This document shows positions 24,201 to 33,282 of a stretch of 64,000 bases of DNA, in pieces. The notes under the pieces were generated by a model. The model was not told the origin of the DNA and did not search any database. It saw only the letters and a program-made list of their open reading frames with translations. A program made the position numbers and the translations under genes. The stretch covers positions 6,140,501 to 6,204,500 of the forward strand of contig NC_047062.1 in NCBI RefSeq assembly GCF_902459465.1. Direction: 5' to 3'. Position 1 is the first letter of the stretch; every line of letters starts with the position of its first letter. This DNA is from Asterias rubens (lineage: Eukaryota; Echinodermata; Asteroidea; Forcipulatida; Asteriidae).

Positions 24201-25833
24201 CAACGGAGATCATGAGGTAATAGTTACAAAGTATCTTAGATTTAGTACAAACATTCCTCCATAGAAAGCAATTAAAAGCTACAGCCTACAGGCACGATAT
24301 TCATCCTACTGTGGACTGTTTTCTGATTTGTTGGCCTTTGAAAACTATTAATAAGGCATAAAGAGGCTATTAGAGCCTACACCATGTGTGGGCCTACGTA
24401 GGTAAGCCTTTGTACTCTATGAAATATTCCTTGTTTTTTCAATATGAGTCGAACAACACAGTGGCTGGTTGTTTTTATGGTTGTTGTTGTGTGGTTGTTA
24501 TATTTGCTTGCTGTTGTTCCATGTTGGGTACACATAAGTTGTTTATCATGTTATGTACATTGTATTTTATTATATACACATGAATTTAATATTTCTTTTA
24601 TTACTGTAAACACTTCGCCCCTCTGATTTGATGTGTGTTTTCAATTTAACTTTCTGAAATGTGTTTTTAGTTTATTTGTTTGATATGTGTTTTCAATTTG
24701 ACTTGTTGTACTCATTAACATGACAGTTTTAGTAATGGTATGAATGCACAGTTCTCATATAGCACTCTATCAGACCTGATGGGCATATTAAAATGCTCCA
24801 TTGTTTTAATGACAAGTATACAGTTAACAGCCATGTTTGAATAATGAGACCCATTTATATAGCACCTTGTGATGCTGCGCAATCAGCAGCCAACCATGCC
24901 GGAAACAGTGGGGTGAACCCCTTCTCTTCAGTGCTTCAAGTCCATGTGCACTTGAGCACTGAACCACGACACCCCAGTTTTAAGCGGTGCATCCTTTGCA
25001 TTCTCTCCCCCGTCTACTTTTTGTTTTGTTATAATGTCTTTGCTTATTGTTTTTGTATTGTTTCTATGGCTGTTCCCAACAAGCCCTGGCTTATTTGAAC
25101 AGCCTCCTTACTCACAACTTAATTATTGTTTTTGTTTTCAGTATCATTTTCATTGGACATGTTTACTCTTTAATAATTGTATTGTAATACTTTATTTTTA
25201 TTCATATGATTCTGTCTTTTTTTATTGTGAGTACGGAAATAATCGTTACATTGAATTGAAGTGCAATTTACTGACCAAGTGTTTCTCCACTCGTAAGTTT
25301 AAGAGTATTTTTCGAAGTACAGGTCGATGGTGTTGGTGTACTATTTTGATGGGAATTGGTAGGATGTTTAATGCTGTACATTTGTTTATTTTTGTTATTG
25401 ATTATCTGTCTTTCAACATTTTTATATTTTACCCGTTCTGTCTTTAATTGATTGTAATTTGTTTATCCTATTAACTTTGTTAAATTTGTTTTAAACAAAC
25501 TGTATAGTAATAGTAATTATAATAGTATTAGTAATGATTATATGAATCTTTAAAATTACAAGCTATAAAATAGACATTGACCCTTTAAATCATTTCTTTC
25601 AGGTCCTAGCAACGACCCCTGACCTCATCACCATTGTAGATGCAGATTCTGGCCAGCCAATCAGCACTGAGGAGCTTCGCTTTGGTCTTCACGTTGCCGT
25701 CTTGGTCCTGGCTTCATCCCCACTGCTACGAACGCAGAGGGCCTTAGAAGTAGTTGGCCCTCATGCGTTTGGTTATGATCTTGAGTTTAAGCCAGTTGCT
25801 GAATATACGTCTCATCATCCAATTCCTCTTTAA
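9290..25833 (+). CDS. Hydantoinase/oxoprolinase (HyuA-like)-DUF917 fusion enzyme, 18 coding exons, 1,010 aa
   Basis: Exons: 9290-9452, 10287-10447, 11011-11187, 12608-12825, 13192-13274, 14641-14837, 16615-16833, 17586-17696, 18116-18274, 18760-18970, 19179-19413, 20017-20186, 21341-21430, 22010-22143, 23293-23432, 23623-23806, 24067-24216, 25603-25833. All introns are GT-AG, phases match, and the total is 3,033 nt including TAA. The start ATG lies 5 nt after an acceptor (9283-9284), so a non-coding upstream exon is likely. Residues 1-170 look like the Hydantoinase A N-terminal domain, with phosphate-loop motif DVGGTNTD at 7-14. Residues 190-500 look like Hydantoinase_A, with a second loop DIGGTSSD at 276-283, GLGGGS near 318 and VGGGS at 417-421. 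After a Ser/Pro linker (about 569-588), a DUF917 / S-methyl-thiohydantoin desulfurase-like domain runs to the end, with GAGILGCGGGG at 609-619 and DGMGRAFPEL in exon 14. HyuA/OPLAH relatives use ATP to open cyclic amides (5-oxoproline, hydantoins). The substrate here is unknown. No signal peptide is seen, so it is probably cytosolic. It is not plain OPLAH, because the HyuB half is absent and DUF917 replaces it. Confidence 0.92.
10100..10212. mobile_element. MITE of the GATTTCACAAAG family
   Basis: Ends GGGTGGATTTCACAAAGAG and CTTTGTGAAATCAACCCC are inverted. Intron 1 of the hydantoinase gene, 75 bp before exon 2. Confidence 0.7.
11765..12050 (+). mobile_element. Degenerate copy of the same SINE family
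   Basis: It shares GTCCTTGAGCAAAACATTTG and ACTATAATTACTTCATCC with the 13330 SINE. The tRNA head (CATGGCTGAACGGTCCAGTG) is poorly kept. Intron 3 of the hydantoinase gene. Confidence 0.45.
12123..12271. mobile_element. MITE of the GATTTCACAAAG family
   Basis: A near-complete foldback: GGGGTGGATTTCACAAAGAG at one end, CTCTTTGTGAAATCGACCCC at the other, with ACTAGTC/GACTAGT-type arms inside. Intron 3. Confidence 0.8.
13330..14228 (+). mobile_element. tRNA-derived SINE split by a foldback insertion
   Basis: The head at 13330-13412 has A-box TGGTCAAGTGG and B-box GGTTGGAATCCC, followed by GTGTCCTTGAGCAAGATG and ATAATTGCTTT. The body then breaks at about 13451 and resumes at about 13967, ending in AAGCACATTGATACG, GTGCTATATAAGAA and an ATT-rich tail. 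The 516 bp between are the foldback element listed separately. Intron 5 of the hydantoinase gene. Confidence 0.65.
13451..13966. mobile_element. 516-bp foldback element, copy 1
   Basis: Near-identical to 20421-20936. It has two hairpins. The first has arms built on CTTTTTCGTTCCATCCGAAAA around GCACGCTGGCACGCTGCCAGCGTGC (about 13530-13630). The second has arms GTGCAATGGTGCGAATATG and CATATTCGCACCATTGCAC (about 13827-13942). No coding capacity, so non-autonomous. Intron 5. Confidence 0.8.
14229..14605. mobile_element. About 370-bp MITE, copy next to exon 6 acceptor
   Basis: Terminal inverted repeats are TTAAAGACACTGGACACTG and ATAGTGTCCACTGCCTTGAA. It directly follows the ATT tail of the SINE at 13330 and ends 35 bp before exon 6. 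Confidence 0.85.
14641..14837 (+). CDS. Exon 6 of the hydantoinase fusion gene (second ATPase loop)
   Basis: This exon encodes the DIGGTSSD loop and the GLGGGS segment. It is preceded by TAAGGCAG at 14633-14640 and followed by the weak donor GTTAGT at 14838. Phase (completes a G, ends in phase 0) and homology both support the borders. The upstream intron is mostly transposon-derived: a SINE, a 516-bp foldback and a MITE that ends about 36 bp before this exon, so the branch point may lie in or next to MITE sequence. Confidence 0.85.
15348..15742 (-). pseudogene. LINE (non-LTR retrotransposon) reverse-transcriptase C-terminal fragment
   Basis: On the minus strand the reading frame gives TQQRLFFLRRLRSF, SVLTLSITVWYGNT and RLNRVVSTASFIIGRKLP, a block recurrent at the C-terminus of CR1/L2/Jockey-like reverse transcriptases. 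The frame shifts after LYALHG (about 15480), and a second frame continues with KKSRSIVSDEFHPVNSLFEL to about 15350. There is no endonuclease or upstream RT core, so it is a dead 5'-truncated copy in intron 6 of the hydantoinase gene. Confidence 0.75.
16405..16485 (+). mobile_element. tRNA-derived SINE head
   Basis: TGGTCTAGTTGG (A box) and GTGGGTTTGAATTCC (B box) are placed as in a tRNA, in intron 6 about 130 bp before exon 7. A related A-box segment (AGTGGTCTAGTTGGTA) recurs at about 26054 and a diverged one at 25990, so this is a dispersed SINE family. Confidence 0.6.
16975..17095 (+). mobile_element. SINE 3' tail with ATT microsatellite
   Basis: It holds GACCAGGGGTAATAATGTTG, the block GGGCGCTATATAAGAAG and a long (ATT)n run. 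The same tail ends the 13330 SINE. Intron 7 of the hydantoinase gene. Confidence 0.5.
17160..17310. repeat. GAGTC-rich degenerate stretch
   Basis: GAGTC occurs six times in 150 bp, twice as TGAGTCA. No strict period. Intron 7 of the hydantoinase gene. Confidence 0.5.
18310..18470 (-). mobile_element. SINE 3' portion, inverted
   Basis: Read on the minus strand it gives CACTAGGCAGCCCAG, then a stretch ending in GTGAAGTGCGTTGATATG and a TTATTATTA tail, matching the 3' part of the 13330 SINE. Intron 9 of the hydantoinase gene. Confidence 0.45.
19179..19413 (+). CDS. Exon 11 of the hydantoinase fusion gene, with tandem TAGCAG acceptor
   Basis: This exon encodes the Ser/Pro linker between the HyuA and DUF917 parts and the first DUF917 glycine-rich loop (GAGILGCGGGG). 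The 3' splice site reads TTAGCAG, two AGs three bases apart (19177-19178 and 19180-19181). Either choice keeps the frame and alters one alanine, giving predicted isoforms of 1,010 and 1,009 residues. Confidence 0.85.
19446..19645. mobile_element. Foldback MITE with GGGCCCAATTTCATA ends, copy in intron 11
   Basis: Inverted arms carry TTGCTTAGCATGAAATTTCTT and its complement, plus ATAAAAATAGGATTACCAACC. GGGCCC closes both ends. Confidence 0.8.
19700..19875 (+). pseudogene. LINE ORF2 extreme C-terminal fragment
   Basis: The translation ALWNKLPVTFHKITSLDTF followed by KRELKSHLFTKGLI and a stop matches the common 3' end of CR1/L2-like LINE ORF2 proteins (the A-P-x-LWN-x-LP motif). The preceding segment fits in another frame (TIRYRDHAFAKA), so one frameshift lies near 19765. 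It sits in intron 11, next to a GGGCCCAATTTCATA-type MITE. Confidence 0.65.
20421..20936. mobile_element. 516-bp foldback element, copy 2
   Basis: Colinear with 13451-13966 in the same orientation. The first hairpin is shorter because its central GCACGCTGG palindrome is missing, and the second hairpin is kept. Intron 12 of the hydantoinase gene. Confidence 0.8.
21724..22053 (+). repeat. 96-bp tandem duplication of a 3' splice site plus exon head (3.4 copies)
   Basis: The sequence TAACGTGGTCGCT recurs at 21726, 21822, 21918 and 22014, exactly 96 bp apart, with only a few substitutions between copies. Each unit holds about 40 bp matching the start of exon 14, then intron-like sequence, a pyrimidine-rich tract and CTTCTGTAG. 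The first three exon heads run into an in-frame TGA and have no clear donor. Decoy acceptors therefore sit immediately before 21818 and 21914, upstream of the working one before 22010. High identity implies a recent duplication. Confidence 0.95.
22010..22143 (+). CDS. Exon 14 of the hydantoinase fusion gene (DUF917 core)
   Basis: This exon encodes the DUF917 core around SCEIGGTNAMVPF and DGMGRAFPEL. It starts after CTTCTGTAG and ends before GTAAAA. Its first 44 bases and its acceptor are also present in the preceding tandem 96-bp repeats, but only this last copy continues into coding sequence that fits exons 13 and 15 (phase 1 in, phase 0 out). Confidence 0.88.
22782..22930. mobile_element. 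MITE of the GATTTCACAAAG family
   Basis: Closely resembles the 12123 copy, with the same inverted ends and internal CTTAGGACTAG motifs. Intron 14. Confidence 0.8.
24838..25000 (-). mobile_element. Probable SINE-related fragment
   Basis: GACCCATTTATATAGCACC resembles the reverse complement of the SINE tail block (GTGCTATATAA), and CACTTGAGCACTGAACCACG resembles the body. Diverged, in intron 17. Confidence 0.3.
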
Positions 25834-25982
25834 GTTTTTTTCAAGTCACAAATTTGTTTGTACAAAATGGCAGACCATGCTATATTTTACAAAGCTACAG
25901 GAAAATCACACTTTTTCGAGGGACATTTGTGTGAAACAATACGTTCTAATAGATGTTAGATTTCGATTGGCCTCTACCTACC

Positions 25983-26065
25983 GGGCAATCTCAGTGGTCT
26001 AAATGGTAAGACACTGCTCTAGGATTTGAACTGCCTCTAGCTTCCTGGCAATCCCAGTGGTCTAG
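25983..26065 (+). mobile_element. Two diverged tRNA-like SINE heads in tandem
   Basis: Two successive segments resemble the 16405 SINE head (CAATCTCAGTGGTCTAAATGG, then CAATCCCAGTGGTCTAGTTG). The second runs directly into the dispersed repeat at 26073. It lies about 150 bp after the hydantoinase stop codon, possibly in the 3' UTR. Confidence 0.45.
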
Positions 26066-26072
26066 TTGGTAC

Positions 26073-26252
26073 GACCATGGAGGAAGGAGTTCGAACGAAG
26101 GGACTTCAAAAGCTGAACCCGTGGTACCGCGGTCGTTTAAAGACACCTCGTAATCACCCACATACCTTATACAAACAATGGGCGACCTGGCGTATGTGAG
26201 TTTGTGCGTGCCCACTTGGTTCTTCACACAACTATGGCATCGTATGTCGTAT
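26073..26252 (+). mobile_element. Dispersed repeat of about 180 bp, copy 1
   Basis: Shares CATGGAGGAAGGA, GAACCCGTGGTACCGCGGTC, ACACCTCGTAATCACC, GGGCGACCTGGC and TCGTATGTCGTATGGAT with 43529-43713. It may be a SINE type; no tRNA, 7SL or 5S head was recognised. Confidence 0.65.
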
Positions 26253-28261
26253 GGATATAATAAAGAAAAAACAAATTTTGAACCACCGCCACCACCGGAA
26301 AATAGCAAAAAATGTAAAAATATGCTATGATATTTCCATGAAAACACCACAAATGCAAAATGAAGAAGTCAATTACAATGAACCTTCTACAACTCCGATT
26401 TCATGTGAAAAAAAACCCCAAAAGAACCGGAAAAAAACAACGCAATCGCTTGTACCATGTGCGCATCCATGAAAGACAATGAAAACACATCTGCGCATGC
26501 AAAAGCTGTGTATTTTTTGCAATTCTTGACTCCAATGATTCATCATCAGGAAACAATGCAGAGTGGCGGTACGGCACGTTCTGTACAAAGAGATCTAATC
26601 GCGCTCACTAATCGGTCGTCCTGCAGGAGGTCCCCTATCTTTTCCCACTGGTCAGACAGGGGCATTGTCAGGTTTTTTTTTTGTTACTCTGCAGTTTGGC
26701 GGGCCGTTCAAGCTCCTTCTCTTCCTATTCATATTCTTTGTATTTACTCCAAGAGTTACTTTTTTAGCATTAAATAAAAAATGAATTAAATTAAATTTCT
26801 TTCTTTTATTTGTATACACATACGGGTTTGAAAACCAGGCTGAGTTTTAAAAAAAAACATTATTTACATCAAATGTATTCTTAATTAAATGTAAAACATT
26901 CTGTAGATGCAGCAGAGTTTCAAAAACGAATTTTTATTTTTTTTAAAATTGTGTATCTCTTTTTCTAAAGTATTTTTTTAAAAGGATTCATTTCGTGTGC
27001 AATCCACACATTTATGCTTTAAAAGTATTCATGGTATTGCTATATTGTATAATCATGTCTCATGTTGAATTAACCATTACCAAATCCTCCAAAATCCAAT
27101 TCAGGACATCATCTGACTTTGTTGGATATAGTAACACAGGCCCAACTTGAGTAAAGGTAATTGCTGGTTTGCACTTGTGTTGCAGCCATTCTTTGTGAGA
27201 TTCTTTGTGAGTCCGGTGAGATTTTTATCTGCACTGAAAGTGCACACAAATTCTGACAAATCTTGTATGCATTGTAATGATACATGTAGTTAGTGACATA
27301 AATCCTTGCCTTGTATTTGACTACCATGAAAATCAATATACTGTATATTTGTAGTTCAGTCTTTAACAGAAAACGGGTTAGGGTTTTGCTATCTAAATAC
27401 TCTGAAATTATATTATATATTTTTTACATATTTGTTTCCTTAAAACTGTCACTTTTACTATTATCAATAAACCATATATACTTTGTATACAAAAATAGTA
27501 GCCTTGTTCATTCCTGACAAGATGCTACACCGGTCTTATGGGAAAATTTCATTTGAGTCAAAATGTCCACATAATTTCAAGAGTGACAATAATAACATGA
27601 TCATGCTGCATGACGGGCAATATTCATCGCTTGCTTTAAAAATTTTTTAAAAAGATTTATAAATAAATAACGAAAACAAAATAATTACTGCTTACGTTCA
27701 ATACAATCGGTAACATAACAAACTGAATATCTTGACTGTAAACAAATTGACTTATTTGTTTATAGGTTTTAAGTCTTGAATGGTGATACCCTTATTGAGC
27801 TATATAGCTATACTAGGATGATGCACAAGGCCATCTAAGAGACCAAAGTGAAGCAGAGGCACTAGACAAACACGTATGACATTAATGAACAGGTAGCCTG
27901 GAAAGGTCAAGCATGCAAATCTGACTTCACCAAAAAAAGAGGAAATTTACAAAATTTTGTTTAGTATTTTTCAATTTTGAATGGTAAAACTGAGAATAAA
28001 GAGAGGAAATCAGCTGATCCGTGGAAAAGTTGCGTGCCTGAACATTACTGGAAACGTGACATCACAGTGGCTGCTGGAAACTGATTACACTGTCAGATGG
28101 ATAAATGAATAAGAATATTTGTGTGCGTCTATGGAATTTCATGGACTCGTAGCCAACTTTGTCCAATCTTTGTAAGTTGGCACCTCCAATACACTGTTTG
28201 GCGAATTTCACAAAAGTTGTTCCCGAGGGTGTCCAATGCATTCCCCTTTGAAATTGTGCAT

Positions 28262-28534
28262 TTAAAGCCATTGGACCCTTTCGGTAAACGGTATTGTCCA
28301 AGGCCCACACTTCGTGTATCACAACTTCTATATCAAATAACAAACCTGTGAAAATTTGGGCTCAATCGGTCATCGGAGTCGGGAGAAAATAACGGGAAAA
28401 CCCACCCTTGTATCCGCGCGTTTCGCCGTGTCATGACATGTGTTTAAAATAAATCTGTGATTCTCGTTAACGAGAATTGATATTGTTTATATTTATATTC
28501 TTTTTTTCTGTACCGAAAGGGTCCAATGGCTTTA
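28262..28534. mobile_element. MITE with AAAGCCATTGGACCCTTTCG ends
   Basis: Ends AAAGCCATTGGACCCTTTCG and CGAAAGGGTCCAATGGCTTT are inverted. Internal blocks (CACTTCGTGTATCACAACTT, AACAAACCTGTGAAAATTTG) resemble the 370-bp MITE family. A relative starts at 42631. Confidence 0.8.
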
Positions 28535-29302
28535 AGTTGCTGTGTATTTGCCTTAAATTTGCACTTACATCCCATGGTACTTGTAAGCGCATAAAGTACT
28601 TGGTTTACCCCCTTTTTCAAAACTTACACAATTTCAGGCAAAAATATTTCAAGGGAAGTTTTCCCACCATGACCAGAAATCTGTGAACCTTTTTTTTCTT
28701 CATTCTTATCAACGTTGTGCACACCCGCTAATTATGCTCTTGTAAAGAGCTTGTAATGTTTACAGCTACTTTTAGGTAAAAGGTTCGAGTAAAAAATACG
28801 ATAGGAGTCCTTTACTGATGAACCAACCAAGCCTTGGGCTTCACTTAAAGACAAACCATACAACATTGAAAATAAAGCAAACCATTGGACTCATCGCTCT
28901 CATAATTTAAAGTACTTTGAACTTTATTTTAAAAACATGATTTAAATATGGCACTTAATACATGGGGAAATTACCACTGTGAATAAATTTAAAACTGACA
29001 TTTGAGTAGTAGCAAGCAAATATAAAATTATCAACCAAAATCAAAGAAAACCTCCAGGATCCCACTTGAACCAAATCACTCTGGTTACATGCACTAAAAA
29101 CCTGGGACCCAATTTCATGGCAATGCTTACCGCAGAACTCTTATGCTTTATATACATGTACATGTATGTCCATGGGCTGTACATCACCCTGTAAAGCATA
29201 CGATTCTAGGAGGGGCTGTATAAGCACAGAACTCTGTGCTGATGTTACCCTGTAAAGCATGTACCGGTAAATCCATGGGCTGTAAGTGCACAGCGTAACC
29301 TA

Positions 29303-29663
29303 TAAAGGCAGTGGACACTATTGGTAATTATTCAAAATGATTATCAGCATAAAACCTCACTTGGTAACGAGTAATGGGGAGAGGTTGATAGTATAAAACA
29401 TCGTGAGAAACGGCCCCCTCTGAGGTAACGTAGTTTTCAAGAAAAAAGTAATTACAAATTTAGAATTTGAGGTCTCGAAATCAAGCATCTGAAAGCACAC
29501 AACTTCGTGTGACAAGGGTGTTTTTTCTTACATAGTTATCTCGCAACTCCGACGACCAATCGAGCTATAATTTTCACAGGTTTGTTATTTTGTGCATATG
29601 TTGAGATTCACCAAGTGAGAAGACTGGTCTTTGACCATTACCAATAGTGTTCAGTGTCTTTAA
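29303..29663. mobile_element. About 370-bp MITE, intergenic copy
   Basis: Begins TAAAGGCAGTGGACACTATT and ends AGTGTTCAGTGTCTTTAA. It contains GAGGTCTCGAAATCAAGC and the other family blocks. Confidence 0.85.
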
Positions 29664-32399
29664 ACAGAATTCTTCAGTAAGCAGTGTCGTGAAATTGGGC
29701 CCCCGTTTGTCTCTTGAAGCTAAGATTTTAGTCAATCGTCTCCCAAGTAGCTCCAATAATGCTGGGAAACTACTTGCATACCTGCAGAAAACTTAAATTT
29801 CATTTTCTATTCAGCATAAAATAGTATATCCTTTCTCACTATTACTGCTTCTTGCAACAGCTTGACCAACTTTCTTATATTCTTATTTTTTACTAGTGAT
29901 ATGAGATGGGAAACTTGGCAAAGTGTATATTTATACCACATTAAATGAGAATACGGCACTCTTTTCAACACTATACATTTTGTTGGGGATATATGTTCAT
30001 CTGCAAGGTAGTAAATAATGACTATTTATTGTAATGCAGTTGGGAAGGAACATTGGTTATGCATGGAGGAAGGACCTCATGGGTTATGTACCAGTCGGGT
30101 GGATAGGTTTTTTAAGTACATCTTAAACAAAAGCAACTTTTTGATGATGGCACGTCTTTTCGACCCTAGCAGAGTCTTTCTCAAAAGGATGGCAACAGGT
30201 ACATGTGTTTGCTTTGTTCGTGTTGTGCTGTGTGTCTATTTAGCCCTCGATGAAGACTCTGCCATGGTTGAAATGTCAGGCCATGAAATTCATTTTTTTT
30301 GTTACAATTTCTATCCTAGGTCCTTTTGGTTGGTAAGCAATTTTGCAACAGCTTTTTCTAATTTCTTATACATATTAAACAGTCACAAATCCCTTAAAGT
30401 CCAATAAAGTGAAATCTCAGTTGAAATAAAAAGCAAACCACGCACTGCTGCAGTTTGGATTGCTGCATTATGCATAGTGCACTTGCTCAATGTTCAGGGG
30501 GGGGGGGTTGATAATGACAAGCTTCTATTTATATTTCAGTGCCGCCGTTGCTACGCAATTCATACAATGGGCAGGGTTCTATGGATGGGTGTAATGTCAT
30601 TTTCCACAGGTTTAGTGCCAACTGTCACTATCAAACAATACCAAGTTATCTTTTGCTCCTCTTCCTATGTTTATTATAACACATAAAATACAATGTATAA
30701 GCTCAAATTAAAGCCTCATAAATAATTTCTCTTAATATAAGAATTAATATAATATAATAATGTATATGTAAGCCAATACATAAGGAGTTGTGTGTGTGTG
30801 TGTGTGTGTTTTCGTTGATATACATCAACGTGTGCAGCAAAACACTAAAAGCATAATTCATTACATATCAAGCTTTTGTATTAGTTGAAAACCTTTTATA
30901 TAATTAAACAAATCAAAACATAAGTGAATTCATTAACTTAAATGCCTATGACTTCAGAATGATTCAGCCAAAAAGGTTTGACTGTCAACTAAAACCTTTA
31001 TAACTTAACAAACGGACAAATATATGAAGCAAAAACAACCCAAACTATATATGGCACAAACGGTAAAAAGCCCATTGTCTTTCAGTACAAATGTCAGTGA
31101 AATAAATGCAAGCATAAATATTGGCGATTGTTTACAATAATTACCTTTTATCCAATTAGACGATTAAATGAAGTATTTGATTGTAAAACACTGGCTCTTA
31201 CTTTCACAGTCTGCAAGTTTCATTTTGTTTTCACTTGGATAAATATTCTCCCTCCAGAAGAACAATCACCCAATTTGTCAAGTTCTCAGATCATTTCTGT
31301 CAAATAGACCAGCAGGGTAAAACTTTTAGCACCCCGGACTAGGATATTGACAAAATAGAAAGACTGCTAACTGTATGTGGAGATAAATCTGGAAGTCACA
31401 GTTTCAAATCTCGTTCTAGTCGATTAATTTTTTTTGTTTCATTCCTAGTAAAATTTACCCACAGTACTCCATGCACAGTGTCAAAGGTTTAAATAAATAC
31501 ATTTTCATCCTCTACAGATATATTACAATTCTTAATATTTAACGCTTTAAAAATGTATGTATTGCTGCAATTTCATTCTATTTTAAATATGCAAAGCCTC
31601 AAATATTATTAATCACTTTAAATCAGTACGATTAACCATTAATTGGACGTCACCACTTTTGTATTCAGCGATGCAACTGTACTGAGCGCTTACAAGGAAA
31701 TGTCCACATTGGCAATCCACTGTTGCACAAATTTAAATAAAACTGCACTCGATGTTTTACAGGGAAAGCATTTATTAAAGCAGGAATCTTGGTCTTGATT
31801 ATTGCAATGAATCTAAAAATGATGGCACTGACGTTGGTTGTTTGTGAAGATGATCTCCCCATCAAGGGAACTCGGCAAACTCCAAGAAAGGGGATATATA
31901 CACAAAGCTAGCAACAGCCAATCTCTCTCTGACAAACATTAGTTTAACTTCTATGACTATTGAATTGCACAAATCAAGACACTGTGATTTAAAAACTAGA
32001 AAGTAATTGTTCTAGTGCTTTAGCTTGGTAGGATTCAAACCCACAACCTTGCGATTGCAGGTCCACCAGTCTAACCACAGTGACCATAGATCAATCAGCC
32101 TAGGAGTTGAACTGCCTAGTAGGCTTCAATGGGCAAGAGAAAATAAGCACAGCGCTTGCAAACCAAATCACCAAAAAGCCCAACCATTGTGCTTAAAAGC
32201 AAACTGGTGACTGCTAAACAGGACAGCTCAACAAGGAATTTAAAAAAAAGTACTGTATTTACATGATGGAAATGGTGGTACAATTTTTATTATCTTAGTT
32301 TTGTCTTGAGTTGATATGACCAGTCATTTTGTAGTACAATTGCAATTAAGTTGTTGCTTGCCATATATATTGCTGTGGACATTATGGGCATCACTATAG
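29664..32399. other. Intergenic sequence, no gene seen
   Basis: AT-rich, with a TG microsatellite and one retroelement tail. The longest frame (30018-30407) covers that tail. Part may be the 3' UTR of klhl28 on the minus strand. Confidence 0.5.
30160..30292 (+). mobile_element. Retroelement tail fragment with AGCAGAGTCTTTCTC
   Basis: CGACCCTAGCAGAGTCTTTC and, 70 bp on, CTCGATGAAGACTCTGCCAT form inverted arms. A related pair (AGCAGAGTCTTTCTCGAATG and ACTCTGCTAGGGTCCAAACG) is at 15822-15875. No intact ORF. Confidence 0.4.
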
Positions 32400-33085
32400 G
32401 AACACTATTTCCAACGTTTTAATGTTTTCTAAACCAAGCATGATTCTCGGTGGATGCCTCGAATACATGAAAGTGATAAGACACAAGAACTTCTGTGGAC
32501 ATGTTGGTCTGAATCATCTTTACAAAATTCTGTCCAGGAACACTATTTCCCATGTTTTCTAAACCTGGCATAGTTTCTTGATGGACGCCTTCGTCTGTAC
32601 TTCTAGAAATACATGAAAGTCATGAGACATGCTGTGGACTCAAACCTGAATCGTCTTGACACACTTCTGTCTTGGGGGACTATTTCTGATGTATTAATGC
32701 ATTCTAAAGATGGTATGGACGTTCGGTGGATGCCTCATCTGAGCTTCTATGAGTACATGACGGTGAAGAGCTACACGAATTTCTGTGGGCCTGTTGGTCT
32801 GAATCTTCTTTGCTAAATTCTATCATGGGGGACTATTCCTATAGTTTTCATGCATTCTAAACCTGGCATGGTTTTCTGGTGGATGCCTCGTCTGAACTTC
32901 TAAGAGAACATGAAAGTCATGAGACATGAGAGTTGCTGTGGACGGTGTAGGCATCATGTCTGAAACTTCTTTACACACATCTTTCCGAGATAAACTATTT
33001 CCATTGTTGTCATGCATTCTAAAGATGGCATGGTCACTCGGTGGATGCTTCGTCTGAAACTGCTAAGAGTACATGAAAGTTCATG
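32400..33085. repeat. Degenerate tandem repeat, about 5 units of 130-165 bp
   Basis: The words GGTGGATGCCTCGTCTGA, TACATGAAAGTCATGAGACA and GCATTCTAAA-GATGG recur in the same order, with GGATGCCT-type anchors near 32449, 32580, 32725, 32879 and 33041. It lies 200 bp beyond the klhl28 stop codon and may be transcribed in its 3' UTR. Confidence 0.75.
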
Positions 33086-33190
33086 GCAATAGTTGCAGAC
33101 GATGAATATTTACAAAACGGACTCTATCAAACATTGCACACTTAGCATTTTAGCTTTAAATTGCTTTTCTTTTTCAAATTAAGAATCAAG

Positions 33191-33222
<32 letters not shown>

Positions 33223-33282
33223 TTCATGTTGTTGTTACTCCCTTGCAATGTGCTATGGTGCGATATCGTAATCGGGGTTGTA

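Larger units (their letters stand above)
25834..28261. other. 3' flank of the hydantoinase gene, no further gene seen
   Basis: It contains SINE-like pieces and a dispersed repeat up to 26252, then AT-rich unique sequence. AATAAA signals occur (for instance 26773), but the poly(A) site cannot be fixed. Frames are short and unconvincing. Confidence 0.5.

Noticed and set aside
25034..25447. 137-codon hydrophobic frame in intron 17
   Set aside because: The composition (Phe, Leu, Tyr, Cys) is what T-rich intron sequence gives. It lies inside an intron of a well-supported gene.
30018..30407. 129-codon open frame
   Set aside because: It overlaps a retroelement tail (AGCAGAGTCTTTCTC ... GAAGACTCTGCC) and has no recognisable protein similarity.
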